Assembly (NCBI GenBank): GCA_012861695.1 | Contig: JAAOOA010000117.1 | Coordinates: 62,001-126,000 of the forward strand | DNA length: 64,000 nt | Origin: Trematomus loennbergii | Taxonomy: Eukaryota; Chordata; Actinopteri; Perciformes; Nototheniidae | Reading direction: 5' to 3' | Shown here: positions 10,683 to 24,699 of the stretch, one piece after another | Position numbering within the stretch: position 1 is the stretch's first letter | How the letters are laid out: each line of letters opens with the position of its first letter | Notes under the pieces: model-generated | Seen by the model: the letters and a program-made list of their open reading frames with translations, nothing else | Database searches by the model: none | Told to the model about the DNA's origin: nothing | Position numbers and translations under genes: made by a program

Positions 10683-12599
10683 GTAAAATACATGTTGTGC
10701 ATGGAACATAGTCAAGTTAGCTACCTAGCTAGTAGCAAGCACGTTAGTTAGCCTTGCCATTTTTTTAGCCTTAACATGAAGTAACATAAGTAAACCAAAA
10801 TGTTAAACAGTAAGAGTAGTCATGATGGTAAGTATTTTGTGAAACCTTTGAAGAGTACTGTCACACCGGTTTAAGCCCGGGTACACCCTCCACTGGGGTC
10901 CCAGGGGCCGATGCTAATGTAGGCTAACGCTACATTAGCATTGGCGATCTTTTTTCTACTTCATGCTATCTGCACAAATGGTTAACATTGAACATTAAAA
11001 ATATCAGGCAGTTCAGGGAGAGTCGAAGGCAGGCAGCTTTGCATGACATTCTTCTGGACGTGTTTCATTGTGATGATAGTGAGGGTGAGTCAGTCTGTTT
11101 TTTGGCAAGACAGTAGTTGATGATTACTGAGAGAAAATTATTCAAAGTGTTTCAAGTGTTGTTACTTTAAAGTGTTGTTACTGACCTTTTTCTCTTTTAT
11201 TTTCTTTGCCTCAACTGTAACTCTGCTGAGACCTTGAGGAACATGCACACTGGACTGACCTGCTCTGGCAACCTGATTTCCACTGTACGTATTTGGTTAT
11301 GGTATATTATTTATATACATCAAAGGCACAATGCACCCCCCAGAGCTGCACCCCACATAGACACACATGTATTGAGTGTGATATTTTGCATAAGTCATGT
11401 GAAATCATCTTTACACACTTGAAAACTGTAACGGCCCATCCACACAGCAGCGTTAAAAAAAATCTTGGAGGTGGGCGTATCTGAAGCTTGGGGATTTTTT
11501 GCGAGCAAGGCACCAACAACCAATCACATGAATCTCCCGCCCGCGACATACGAAGCAAAAAAGCCTGAAGTAAACTGGATATAAACTCCCCAAACAGGCG
11601 AACACCTACCACTGTCTCTGCCACCTCCCTCCATGCCTGGCTCCTCCGGTTTATATCCCGGTAGGTAAATAGGGACTGGTCATAAAGCACCGGGTGATTC
11701 CCTACCGCTAATTTCTCCTCCATTTTTTGGAATATGAGGAAATTACCTGCGGTATGTCTCTCCCAGCATACACGCGGTTTGATTGGCTAGCGCTTGAACT
11801 GTCAGATTTGCATACACAGGATTTGATTGGCTGACGCTTCCACCTCAGCTTCAAAAGTTGAACATTGCTCAACTTTGAATCCTGAAAATCCTGAAAATCT
11901 CCGCTCTGCTTCCCACAATGCAGTTCGGCGAAAAGTGAGGCAAAGTGACGTCACCCCATTCAAAGTGAATGGCAGAACGTTCCAAGATCTTTTTAACGCT
12001 GCTGTGTGGACGGTCCGTAAGAGCAGCAATTTTTTTGAAAATGAAATGTTTAATATCCGATAATAAAGTTGATCTGTTTTCTTTATTCTTCTCTCTTCCC
12101 AGCTCCATCCATCACCATTCTCTGTTCCTGCAGATCCTGCAGGTCCTGCTTGCTAATCAATGCTCATATTTTTTACACAATTACAAATAAACTCAATTCA
12201 TTGTATGACATGAAGTTGTGCTTCATTCTGAGTCTACAACCAATATTTGCGTTTCAGATGTGAAATATTGGTAATTTTTTTTAAAGAATGACTGATGATG
12301 CAGAAAACTTCTTTTATTTAGGAACAGTGTTCAGGTGAAGCCATTTATCACTACATATATGTGTCACACATAAAAAGGCCTAACACACTGTGTTTGGCCT
12401 TTTAAGAGCTCTGTCTTACTTCCTCGCTCTTGGTCCTCTTCTACCTGGAAATAAAGACAACCAAAACACACAAGCTGAATGTTAAATGTGCTTCACAAGA
12501 TAAATAGAAGAGTGCAGACTGTTAAAACTATGGGTAGGGGGACTATTTGGCAGGTTTAAATTATTATTAGTAATTCCTTATATAATTTTCTCATTGTAG

Positions 12600-13790
12600 A
12601 CGAGCAGACAGGGAGCCAGATGACAACGCAAGAATATGCAGCTGCCATTTTCCACATGGAAAAGAGAAAGGGCCAGTTTATTTGAGTGGACAAAAAAGAA
12701 AGTGAGCTTACCTGTAAATCAGTCCACCGACCACGGCTACAGCAAAGGGCCTGAGTCTGCAGGCACCAACCCGAACCCTCCAGGGTGCAGTCCGCAGACA
12801 CCGACGACGACGAATCTGGACCCTCCGGTTTGCAGTCCAGTCGTTACGAAGACCAGGCAGGGGATGATCGTAAGAGGTCATATGGAATGGAAAATATTCA
12901 GCAGCAGGCTTACCTGATGATGTCATCCGAATGGAAACAGGGCTTCCTGATATGGCAATGTTTAAAAGGGTGGTGGGGTTGGTGGAGCGCTTTGAGGGCT
13001 CCATTGTCTATTTTGCTGGATGGAAAGTGGAGGGCATCCTGCTGATAGACCAGGTCTTCATGGCCTTAATGAAGATTCGCCAAAATTATCCACACCTGCA
13101 TCTTGCACAGCTGTTCCACTGCAGTACTGCAACAGTGAGTAATGTGGTGAACACAATGGTCCATCTGCTCCACAAGTTGCTGTTCCAAGCGATGATGTCT
13201 ACAGTGCCCAGTGGTCAAAAAAACCAGAACAGCATGCCTGCTTCTTTCCACTCCTCTGCCTTCAACTGCAGAATGATTGTGGACTGCACCGACATCCACG
13301 TGGCCGCCCAAGTCAGATGGACCAAGCGAAGCTGACGTACTCCACTTACAGAGGGATGCACTCCTTCAAAGTGTCATCTCTGTTGCCCCAAATGGAGTCA
13401 TACATTTTTGCAGCACACTCTTCCCAGGCTCTGTGTCAGATAAGTCCATTGTGCAGCAGTCTGGCATTCTGGCTCATCTTGTGGCTGGCGACCTTATTTT
13501 AGCAGATAAGGGATTTTTGATTTCAGACATTGTGCCTGAGGGTGTAATTGTCAACATTCCCCCTTTCCTAACATAAGGGCAAGTTCACAGAGAGTGAGGT
13601 GAGAGCAACCAGGGAGATAGCAAAGAACCGCATCCATGTGGAGAGGGCAAATGGCAGGATAAAGGATTTCAGGATTCTGGACCTGATTCCTTCCCACCTC
13701 AGGAACTCTGCCAATGTGCTGGTACAGCTTTGTTGTGCCTTGGTGAACCTGCAAAATCCCCTCATCAACGAAGTAGCCAGCACCCTCACT
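12600..13790 (+). pseudogene. DDE (DDE_Tnp_4-like) transposase, frameshifted
   Basis: The catalytic RNase-H-like part of the transposon's transposase, which would cut and rejoin the element's ends in the nucleus. After an open stretch from 12931 (METGLPDMAMFKRVVGLVER) comes a helix-turn-helix-like region and then the first acidic block IVDCTDIH near 13275. The second, LADKGF, is near 13500-13515. The third, HVERANGR, is near 13635-13660. At least three frame changes separate these: near 13309 (CCC where CCCC is expected), near 13370 and near 13573. The D-D-E residues are kept, but the reading frame is not. Confidence 0.75.
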
Positions 13791-14073
13791 GTTGACCAGG
13801 GGTTCCCAAACCTTTCAGCCTGTGATCCCCGGGGGGAGGGGGGGACTAATGTGACTAGAGTGTGACTAATGGGTTAGTTTAAATGTTTATTTACCCGTTT
13901 TGGTATGTTTTGGGAGTGAGATGTTTATGTTTTGTCTGTTAATGTGGTTGTTTTTATTGGTCCATGTCTCATGTTACATGGACAAATAAATCACCACTCA
14001 ACGTCTCCACCACAATCCCAATCTGCTGTGTCCTGTTTTCCTCCACTCTGCATAACACCCCATCCAGCCACAA

Positions 14074-14685
<612 letters not shown>

Positions 14686-14721
14686 CTAGCGTCCAGCCAC
14701 AATAGAGTGGTGTGTGTGTGT

Positions 14722-15660
14722 TTATTTACATGTCCTCCTCCCTACTGGCCAACATAGGGAGCATATGCTGGTGTAGAAGTTCTCCAGGAGGAGGAGATTT
14801 CCATGCCATGCAGGATCTTTGGGGATGGGGATGACGATCGCCTCCTTCGTGGTCCACACAACAAAGTAGCAGAGACTCCGGTCTGTGATGTGCAGCTGTC
14901 CTTGGACCTGGTGCCAGTATGGGTGATTCTCCCTGAGAACATAAGACCCACCCTCCTCACGGAGATAGAAGGATGGTGACTGGACTGCCTCCGTGATGGT
15001 CTTGTTCCTCTGGCTGTGTGGACACTTCACCTCCAGCAGGGCAGATGGCTGCACAAGTCCATCGGGTGATGCTCCCAAAACACCCGACTCACTCACAAAG
15101 AGACCAGACTCGAGCACTGTCACTTGATAGGCCTCCACAAAAGCCTTCACCCCTTCGGCCTCGTTTACAACCCCCCAGTTGACAGCCATGACTCCGTCTA
15201 GGTTGTACCCCCAAGCACCCTCTTCATGAGGGACGGGCTCGGAGTGGATGAAAGTCCTGACCGCAGCACAGCACCAAAATTGCTGGCTGTCAACCAGCCC
15301 CGCCTGTGTAACTGCCACTGAGGATTTTTCCGCTGTCCTACGGTGGCTGTCTGGATGGCAGCTTGCGGGTTTCTTGTCACCAGCTCCGGCACGGTGACAA
15401 TGGCCTGTTGAGGCCGCGGCTCTGGCTCAGGTGACAAAAGCCATGCCATGCCACACTGTGTGCCCTCAGTGCAGACCTGAACCAGTCTACATCTTCAGTG
15501 GCGATGTCTCTGGCCAGGGGGTTGTATGTCTCCTCTCGCTGTTGGTAAAGCTGAGACACCGGCTGGACTACTTTGGAAGTGCCAGGCTTCCTCCACTGGC
15601 ACTCAGCATTTATACATCCCCCGTGCACAATCACAGACAGCGCTCTGCATCGCGCCATCG
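14722..15660 (-). pseudogene. YqaJ-type (lambda exonuclease-like) nuclease of the transposon
   Basis: Reads on the minus strand toward the transposase. The upstream part (about 15440-15198) has NPQW and RGWLTASNFG, typical of the YqaJ N-terminus. After a frame change near 15220, the long frame to 14722 gives NWGVVNEAEGVKAF, then LGASPDGLV, then LLEVKCP, the acidic and E-x-K residues of the PD-(D/E)xK nuclease core. YWHQVQGQLHIT follows. The stop lies just before the TG satellite. Such nucleases accompany ISL2EU transposases; their part in transposition is not settled. Confidence 0.7.
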
Positions 15661-15950
15661 TCTCCCATGCAGATCTGTAAAAATAAAGTAAGTACCATTT
15701 GTTAGCATGCTATAATAGATTGAATGAGCAATAATACAAGGATGGTCAGGATCTGGGGGTGGGAGGGTTTATTTGTATTATTTTCCATAGTTTTGTCCTC
15801 TTGTCTGATTGTTGTTGTTAGTTTTTTCTGTATTTTTTGTAATTTGTGTTGTATTGGTTGTGATTGTACATTGTATTTTTCTAAATATGTATGAATAAAA
15901 ACATTTGATCAAAACAAAAAAAAGGATGGTCAGGATCTAGACTCACACAC

Positions 15951-16034
15951 TGGGTACTTGTAAATGTCTATTGGGTACTTGTAAATGTCTATTGGGTACT
16001 TGTAAATGTCTATTGGGTACTTGTAAATGTCTAT
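15951..16034. repeat. 21-bp tandem repeat, four copies
   Basis: The unit GGGTACTTGTAAATGTCTATT is repeated four times with almost no variation within the ISL2EU-like element. Confidence 0.85.
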
Positions 16035-17389
16035 AACTATGTAAATGTATCCTGTAAATATAATGTATGATGTCCTTTATTGTTTTATGTTTCATGTGGA
16101 ACCTATATGCTGCAGGTCTCCCTTGAAAGAGAGATCTATGATCTCAATGGGACCAATCTGGTTAAATAAAGGTTTGAAATTAAATTAAATGAACTCAGTG
16201 TGTAGTTTATTACTTAAATCAACGCTCTCTACATTAGGAAAACACATACCAGTGTACCAGAGGGAGTCACACACAGCTGTGCCTATAACCAAACAAATTG
16301 ACAAGATAACCAAAATCCTTGAATCTTCACACAGCAAATAAACTCAAAGGACACAACGAGATGTAAAAGGAGATCACACATACAGTATAGTCGATATAAA
16401 ACTGGCCGCTTCAATCCGAAGAGCAACTAAAACAAAACACGAGAGTGCACCTTGTTAGCTAATGTTAGCTAGCTGACATTAACGTTACACATTACACTTG
16501 TGTTACTCACCGAAACCTTGTAAAGCCGGTCCCGCATGCTGGCTCTTAGGAACCGACTAACTCCCCTTGTGTGTATGTACAGCTCTCAACATGCACAGAC
16601 TTGGAGTGATTTTCACCTTTTTTAATACTTTTGCCTCATTCTGAAAGAAAGAAGTGAAATGTGCCAACGTGACGGCCATCTTGGTGTTGGTGACGTATGC
16701 AATACCAGAGATGTAGTTCATTGAGAGTTCACACAAAAAAAAGTGTTACTTCACAGTTTTACGACACATTTTTTTTTTTTGCACTTACAAATTATCATAT
16801 GTGTAATTCGTGGCACAATTCAAACGGGATCGAAAGATAATCTTTCTCTCTCCATTGACTTCAATGCATAACTTTTCCGAAATAAGGTCCCATGGGGCTC
16901 AACCGGAAGGGGAGGGACTTCGCCTCTCTATACTGCCGTGATGAAACGCCATATCATGGATTATCAAGGATTATTTCTGAAACAGTATGGAGCTCAAAGG
17001 CTTTCTCTCTTGCCGGTTATACCACAAGGTGAGTTCCTTTTTATTTCCTGCTTCTTCACACACATGCTCTCCAGTACAGGTTAGCTCTGAGTGTTAGCGA
17101 TGCTAATGTAAACACCAACCATATTACGTCCAAAACAGTCGGGCATTGTTTCTGATAGCAACGTTTCTGATAGGCCGTGGGACCGCATTTCAGATATTAC
17201 GTCATATCGGACGCAAATCTGTATCAGCTCCGTTGTAGCCCCGTTTTTAGAGATTTGGGTACAGAGGAAAAGAGAGAGGGTTTTATTTTCTGACGCTGCG
17301 AGTTCCCTGACACACCGGGGACACACATATATACATATTTATGTAAAAGACATAAAAAAGTGCATTTTGCATGATAGGTCCCCTTTAAC

Positions 17390-18906
17390 AGCACTGCATA
17401 AATACAGTGAGAATTCCGAGTGGCTAAGCTAATTAGTGGCTAGGCTAATTAGCTTAGTTTGAGTGTTAATTATTTTTATTTATTTAGGGGTGCTAGCCAG
17501 GTCTCACTACTGGCATTCAAGATTGGTCATGTTTGTTTCAGTAGTATTTTTCTTTTTAAAATGTTTAAATCAACCATCACAAAGGTATGCACACACATCA
17601 AAATGTACACCTACTGTACACATTGAATGACCATTGTTAACTTCACAAGCACCAACACAACCTCTTTGCAAAACAAACATAGTAATGTATTTCAATCTTT
17701 CCCCAAAACCCCACAGTCCCCAAACAATAAACTGTTTTAGAAATCCACAGCTGTATCTAAAAGCTGTCCCCCTACTCCATCATTGTGTGAACTGTTTTCA
17801 CATGTCCTCAGGTTTCTTCCTCAGACGGTTCAGTTCTCGTCTCCCTCTCTGTACAATGCATAATTGATTGGACTGCCTTCTATCAGCCGGCTGATTAATT
17901 GCACTCTGCCAGTGTTTGAGATGAGTCAGAGAGGAGAGTGAGAAGGAGTCTGAAGCATAGTGCTGTAAACAGAGTTCAGTTACCCTATTTTGAGGGTGAT
18001 TATGGCTCTGTTTGATAACATATCTCAGAATGTCTCCAGCAGTGGCAGGCAACTCCTTTTATTTTCTAACTTTGGGTAGTGTTGGTTTAAATATGCTCAG
18101 GGGAACCAGCACTCTAATTCACAAATAATACTTGATGACTATACTCTGAAGATGTTTTGATCAAAATGAGTTTGATTCACTAAACAGTGACATTATTTTG
18201 TACAGTGTTTGTTATTCAACCTTTGCACATACGTGTACACACACAACAAACACACCCACACAGAATATGTACGCAATTGTGCAAACCTTTCTCTCACACA
18301 CTCAACAGTCAGTTTCTCAGAACAGTTTTAACTATTACAAATCACCCTATATTCCACAAATGCCCTACCCCTTTAAGTGTCCTCACATTTGAAGTGTCCA
18401 TACAATTGAGAGAAGTCATTGTTTCTTTAAGACATGCTCACTTTCAAATGTGATTTTTAAAAATAAATATGAACTCACTTTTAATGAATGTACCTACCTA
18501 CATGGCGCAATTTCCTGCCCTCCCAAAAGTGACCCTTGACTTATCTCTTCGGAAATAAAATCAATAGTTTTACACAACATTTATATTTTTCTCATCAAAG
18601 TCCGAGGAGAGACTTACCGTATAAATGTTCCACTGAGGGGAGATGAAAGGAGATATTGGGCTTTTTTTTAACAAATGTTCCAAAAAATACCAAAAGCAAA
18701 GCAGAGTTTACGGGAATTATTTTGTATTTGTATCATATTGATTCAGTATACTGTTTGATTTGACTGTCAGCCAGTTAAAACAAACATTATGAAACAGTGT
18801 GGTTTCCTCTCAGAATCAGTGGCTCTGTGGTTCAGCGTTAACAGCAGCTTTCCTTTAAGACTTTACAATAATATCCTGACGCAGAGAGTTACCACCATTA
18901 ACCATC
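17390..18906. other. AT-rich spacer with no recognised gene
   Basis: Between the large transposon and the next TTAA element I see only short accidental frames and no splice-linked coding pattern. Confidence 0.5.
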
Positions 18907-18910
18907 TTAA

Positions 18911-19910
18911 AGTGCACCTATCATGCTATTTTTATGCATATATTATGGGTCTTAGAAATATAAAAATATATAAAACAGATCATGGTTTTTTGGAAATCCC
19001 TCATATCCCTCTATTCCAGCCCTGTTAGAGAAACGCAGATCTTGGGTCCTTAGCTTGTCTTAGTCCCTAGCCACACGGAAACGAAAACAGTTTAACAGAC
19101 TGTCTCAGCCTATTTTTCTGTCTGATGGAGACTTCATACTGACTTCAACATGTTCCACATATTTTATACATTTTGGTGACGTATGGTTTTAGTTCAAAAG
19201 TTTGCAGTTAAAATATTCTGCTGCTTTTCAAAGCGTTTTTACTTTCTTTTCTCTTCTTAATACACATTAATTCTAACTCCTTCAGCCTACTTTCAGCTAC
19301 AGAAACCATTCAACTATTAAATTATTCAGCTATTTCAGGACATTGAGGCTATATATTTGATTGTTTATACCTTTTTTTTTTTTTTTAATATTAAAGGTAG
19401 GGTAGGTAAGTTTGAGAAACCAGCTCGAGATCGCTAGAATTTGAAAATACACAACCGGAGAAAATCTACCACTTCCTTACAGAGCCCCTCCTCCAACACA
19501 CACAAACGCACACATGACCAATGAGGGCACGAGATAAGTTTGTGCACAGATGGAAGGCTGACAGGCAGGTAGGCCATCCAGTTATTTTAGCGGGCCGGCT
19601 AAAATGATTGGTCGTGCTTTTTACAGTACTACGGCTTCCACAGATGACATTTTTTAATGGATTTTTTGTCAAAGCACTTCAGATATTCATTGCTATCGGG
19701 ATGTTAAGAGCATTCCATGGAATATAACAAAAAGTGTATCTCGAGCCGGTTTCTCAAACTTACCTACCCCACCTTTAAGCTTCTTCACTATTTTTTCTAC
19801 TCTTCCAGTTTAACATTTCACTTTCAAGTTTTCAACAAAGTCATTGCAATGCATTTGAGCTGTAACCATTTTGATTTGATATTGATGAAAAATAGTATAA
19901 TGGGGGACCT
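18911..19910. mobile_element. 1.0-kb nonautonomous relative of the ISL2EU-like element
   Basis: The left tip AGTGCACCTATCATGCTATTTTTATG closely matches the left end of the 7.4-kb element, and the next ~100 bp (CCCTCATATCCCTCTATT) matches its subterminal region. The right end reads GGGGGACCT before TTAA. TTAA flanks both sides (18907-18910 and 19911-19914). There is no coding content; a second MITE is nested inside. Confidence 0.65.
19395..19774. mobile_element. TTAA-flanked MITE (AGGTGGGGTAGGTAAG family), copy 1
   Basis: A 380-bp element with inverted ends of about 40 bp (AGGTAGGGTAGGTAAG at the left, CTTACCTACCCCACCT at the right) and TTAA on both sides. An inverted copy lies at 48598-48972. 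It is nested in the 18911-19910 element. Confidence 0.8.
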
Positions 19911-20614
19911 TTAAGATTGTTGATAAGCTTTGGGTATTGCAATTTCACACGTGTACAACAAGTAGCTTAATTGAACTGAGTGCTATGTGTATAAACGTAA
20001 GTGACGTGATGCAAGTCTCTCAGATCAAGGAAGGTTGGATGCCCCTGGTTTAAACACTGCTTCTTTACAGTTATTTAAAAATAAATTAAACGTTTTTTTA
20101 AATGTAAGATCATTTACATAAAAGGCAAGCAAACACACTAGATACAGTGTAACTTGGCACAATGTTATGTCTTAAAAAGAAATCTGATTCACAATACACC
20201 TGATATAAAATCCCTTACAAAACGCAACTTATTTTGTTCAGTATTAAAGCTGTTCAGTTGCCTCAGCTAAATACAACAGTCTGCACTAAAACCCTCTGTA
20301 TTAACGTTTTTAATTATCTTGAGTGAGTTGTCAATAGCGTTAGCTGTGCTCTACAACAGTCAGCTAATTGCACTGTTCATCGTTCAATGCTAATGTTGTT
20401 AACTCGGGTTTATTCACTTTAGCCAACTGGATTAGCCTAGCACTGGCACAGCATTTATTTAATCATCTCTTTACCACAATTCACCAATTTGGGAGTTCTC
20501 TTGTGTCAGTCTACAACCTTACAACAAAGTGCACAGTGTTACCGTTTTCATGTGAAAACATTCAATTCAATTCTTACGGTTTTATCTGAGTTATATTTTT
20601 GCCGTTCAGAAGCA

Positions 20615-20830
20615 GCGGCTTGTACTACGAAGCAGGATTTGCGGTTAGCGAGGTAACTTCAGGGTTAACTCAGAGTTTTCTGTCCTACGACGCTGGTTCA
20701 CTTCTTACCAGGGTAGATCTCCATAGGTTATGTTCCAGATAAGAGGTCAACTCAGTGAAAGCACCGCCTGCTGACCAATCAGAGCCCACCGCCTGCTGAC
20801 CAATCAGAGCTCATTGTGCTGAGTTTAAAG
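20615..20830. repeat. Probable dispersed repeat upstream of lysozyme
   Basis: Contains the block GCAGGATTTGCGGTTAGCG, followed by a directly repeated 24-bp unit including CTGCTGACCAATCAGAGC (about 20764-20812). The texture resembles a fish MITE; the family and edges are not certain. Confidence 0.35.
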
Positions 20831-21640
20831 CTATCAAGTCATATCACAGGATAAAGGAAATACAGTTAAACTGCCGTATGCAATATCTGCCACAACATAA
20901 GTAACCGGAGCAAAGTAACTCAGAGCATTGCGTACAGTCTGCGACACTGTAAGTGCAGACGCCGACGTGTCGCACTTAACATTCATAATCACATCATAAT
21001 ATATATATATTTCTGCGGAGCCGTTACGTTACGTCACTATACCCGAAATACGTCACTATACCCAAGAAGTAAACAATGGAAAAAGAGAAATGTCCAACGA
21101 GGCGTTCTGGGGCAGCATAGACAGGTCTTTTCTGTGTTAGAGTTTTACTCGCTACAGGGTGTACTTTGAGGGTTTGTGACTCTGCAGACCGTTTACACAG
21201 AAAAAGTACATAACACACAAGGGGACGGGTAATAACCAGAAAAGCATGACATGGGACTTTAAGTAAAAGCGAATTGCCTCCCTATATCTTTAACCCATTT
21301 CTTGTTTCTTGAAAATTCCACGGGGCACCTTCACATCAGCTATGTTTTAGTCATAATAGTAATTTGTCATGGCTGCCACACAGGTGTAATTGTCATTTGC
21401 AGATGAATTTGTGCCAGAGCTCCACCACTATGTCCTTCACATCAGCCTGTCTTATCGCACTGATAACTCTCTGCCAGTGAAGAAACAGCTGCTCAAAGTC
21501 CAACTCCAAAATCAGGATTTCAACTGTTTTGTTGAAGTTGGACAAAATTCAAGCCAAACAAGGAATAATTGTGATAAAGCAGCAACAGCGTTCCAGACTC
21601 TTGACTGTAACAGACATTAGCAGCAGCTGGCGAGTCAAAC

Positions 21641-22879
21641 ATGAGAAGTCTAGTGTTTCTGCTCCTGGTGGCTTTGGCCAGCGCTAAGGTCTACGAGCGC
21701 TGTGAATGGGCCCGAGTGCTAAAGGATCATGGGATGGACGGCTACTATAACAACAGCCTGGCTGACTGTGAGTATAAGCTTTAGTATAATAAGAACTGTG
21801 AGTCTGCATGTACAGTCTCAGAAACAATACTCATTTACATGTACTGCTCAGCATTCACAAAAGACAGGAGTGGAGGAGTGCTTCAAAATCTCTTGGAAAA
21901 AATATCTTAAACCTGCCAAACATTCCATACCTTTCACTCCTGTGACTTCTTTCTGGTATGGTAGTTCACTTCATTTGAACAACACATTTTCAAAGCAATG
22001 TTAACATCTGCCTCTTGAGGGCTCTGAAACTCCAGACACCTACCCATAGACTCCAATGTTCATTTTTTGAACAGAAAGCATAAATGTCAGAGGTACTTTT
22101 CGATGGAAAGTCAATGAGACACAGTCCTCCCCCTCACTGACCACTCACCATCTCCGTGGAAACCTTTGATTTTTCACACACACGGGATCAGGATTACATA
22201 ATGACTGCTACAATGTTAACAGACTGGATATTAACAGACTCAACCTGTTCCATACCATCTGATTCCAACTGCATTCAGACCTAACAATCTTACACATATT
22301 GCATGTATTTTATGTTATTAGGTCATTTGGTTGCAGTTAAAATCTGCTGCTGCTTTTTTATGCATTTGTAACCTCTTTTCTTGTTCCTACTTAGTTGAAA
22401 CCCAAACCTGTTCCCTATTATCCTAATATTCCTGCTCCTTCAGCTTCTACTTACATGTTCAAGCCAGCGCTGTAGTTCAGTGTCTTTCAATGTATTTTTG
22501 TATTAATACATTTAAAGGAAGCCATTGGTTTCTATTCATTCTGTATTCATACAGTAAAATCCTCATTAGTGGAAAAGCTGCAGTGGAATTGGCTTGCTGT
22601 TCACAAATACGTTTTGATGGCTAAGGCTGAGCTGCCTGACCAGGCTTGTCTATGGGTTCCGATGGCCCACGTTGAACTTTCAACGGGTCTTTTGTGTTTC
22701 CTCTGCAGGGGTTTGTCTGAGCAAGTGGGAGTCCAGTTGGACTACCACCAGCACCAACCATAACACCGACGGATCCACGGACTACGGCATCTTTCAGATC
22801 AACAGCCACTGGTGGTGTGAGGACGGCCTAACCCCCCACTCCAAGAACGCTTGCAACATCAATTGCAGCGGTCAGTGAT

Positions 22880-22962
<83 letters not shown>

Positions 22963-24426
22963 TAACTACACAGCATGTTTTCTTCATTTTCTATTACTTT
23001 CCATGTTGTCATCCCAGTGTTGCCACCAGTTCCATTTTTGTCCTGATCACCACCAAGCTTTTAAACTGCAATAATCAATACAGGTTTTCAAATGTTAACA
23101 CTAAATCAAATGACTGTATTTTAAAATATATGTTTTCTGTTGTCCATGTTCATAAAGCCTGCATAGCAACACCATCAGAGCACTGTGCAAAGTATCTATG
23201 TGCGCTGTAGTAGTCCTCTGTACAGAAAACGGTAGTTTCCCCACAGCAGACACACATTAAGAACATCCACTGGTGCGTCATAAATACTTCGGGTTGTGTC
23301 AGTGCAGTCGGATTCTCTTGAAGCCTGGTTATCTTTTCCTCAATGTCCTTTTGAATTCTCCTAACCACTATTCCTTAACTCCATAACCCCCGGGACGTTT
23401 CACACAGAGGACTGGAGCTGATATTTGGACCATTCATCTGCAACCTTGGCCTATTTCCTATGTAATGGTCACATGACACACCAAACTGATGATATAATCC
23501 TGACTCTTAAAGAGACCTCGACCAGGCACAAATGGGAAATTAAAAAAAACTCCAACAAATGCAAACAAGATTTCTCAAATATTACAATTAGCTGTAACAA
23601 AACACCACTATCTGCATGAGTTTATGCAACAGCGTCATTTCCAGTGGCAATGAGAGGGATTGTTTTTCAACTTAAATATTTCTGGGCATTGTTCTTTGAT
23701 GACAAGCCACCATGACGGGAGATCTGAGTTGATAGAAATTATGATTGCTGTGTTGAGATTAAAAAAGCAACAGCGAGGACCCAATTTTCACTCCTCAGAA
23801 TACCCTGCTTACCAAATATGTATGTTGGGGAAAGTTGTACCGGTGTAAACAAGCTCTCAAAAGCAAACATCATCCTTACAATCCCATTTGCCATTTGTAT
23901 GTTTATTTAAAGTGAATGTTCTCCTGAAAAGATAGCTAGAATGGCACAAATCAAACATGAGAAAATACAGTTCAGTTTTTGTAGAAAAATTGTATTAAAA
24001 TGTTAATATTTTATCTAGCAGGTGTGAGGAAACATGATTCTTTGTGGATGAAAGAATGAGAGGCACATTAAAAAGTGCTTTGGATGAAAGCGCTGTTTAA
24101 ACACAGCCCCTTAACAAAGACTGTTGTACATGCATTTATATTTACTTTTGATGACCCTTCAAATCCAGGTTGCCTTGTTTTTTCACAGATCTTCTGACCA
24201 ATGATGTCGGTGTGGCGATCACTTGTGCCAAGCGCGTTGTTAGGGACCCCAATGGCATCAGAGCCTGGTAAGAATGGATTAGGTGACTGTCAGGTGTTTT
24301 CTACACAAACCGTCGTTTACAGTTTGAAGAGATGGGTAATATCTCTGTGTCTGTTTCAGGGTGGCCTGGCGCAGCCACTGTGAGAACCGTGACCTGAGCG
24401 AATACTTGGCAGGATGTGGGCTCTAA
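21641..24426 (+). CDS. lyz: c-type lysozyme, four exons, intact
   Basis: Secreted antibacterial muramidase that hydrolyses the beta-1,4 bond between MurNAc and GlcNAc in peptidoglycan. Exons are 21641-21767, 22709-22870, 24189-24267 and 24360-24426, all with GT/AG borders and summing to 435 nt (144 residues plus stop). A signal peptide ([15 protein letters not shown]) precedes mature [20 protein letters not shown]. The catalytic Glu lies in SKWESSW and the catalytic Asp in [15 protein letters not shown]. The eight conserved cysteines are present, and the protein ends VAWRSHC...LAGCGL. The four-exon layout matches vertebrate lysozyme c. AATAAA signals follow near 24459 and 24672. It is transcribed opposite to the TRB genes and lies inside the receptor locus. 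Unlike many neighbours, its frame is clean. Confidence 0.96.
22881..22960. repeat. CA microsatellite in lysozyme intron 2
   Basis: A (CA)n tract begins about 10 bp after the exon 2 donor. Confidence 0.95.
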
Positions 24427-24699
24427 TCCACATGTGACCAGGATGCTGTCATGGACATAATAAATGGTTTAAAAACAATTATCAACTTCAAATCAACTTC
24501 TGGTGATACAGAGACCGAGGAAATAGAAATAACTGAAGTGAGACACCCTCTGTCTGTTACTTTAGATGAAAATAAGGAGCCACTCCCCTCTGAGAGATAT
24601 TTGGTTAAAAAGAACACAACGGTGCTCTACAGTAGGAGGAGATTTTATTCTGAGAGTATTTTCCAAATGTAATAAATACTTTGTACTCGTGACTCTCGT

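Noticed and set aside
11234..12263. Many overlapping frames on both strands inside the large transposon
   Set aside because: They overlap each other on opposite strands over a repeat with an internal inverted structure (TTTTTAACGCTGCTGTGTGGA type). No domain pattern is visible.
24451..24672. Plus-strand 73-residue frame after the lysozyme stop
   Set aside because: It lies in the lysozyme 3' untranslated region, with polyadenylation signals inside and just after it, and no acceptor.
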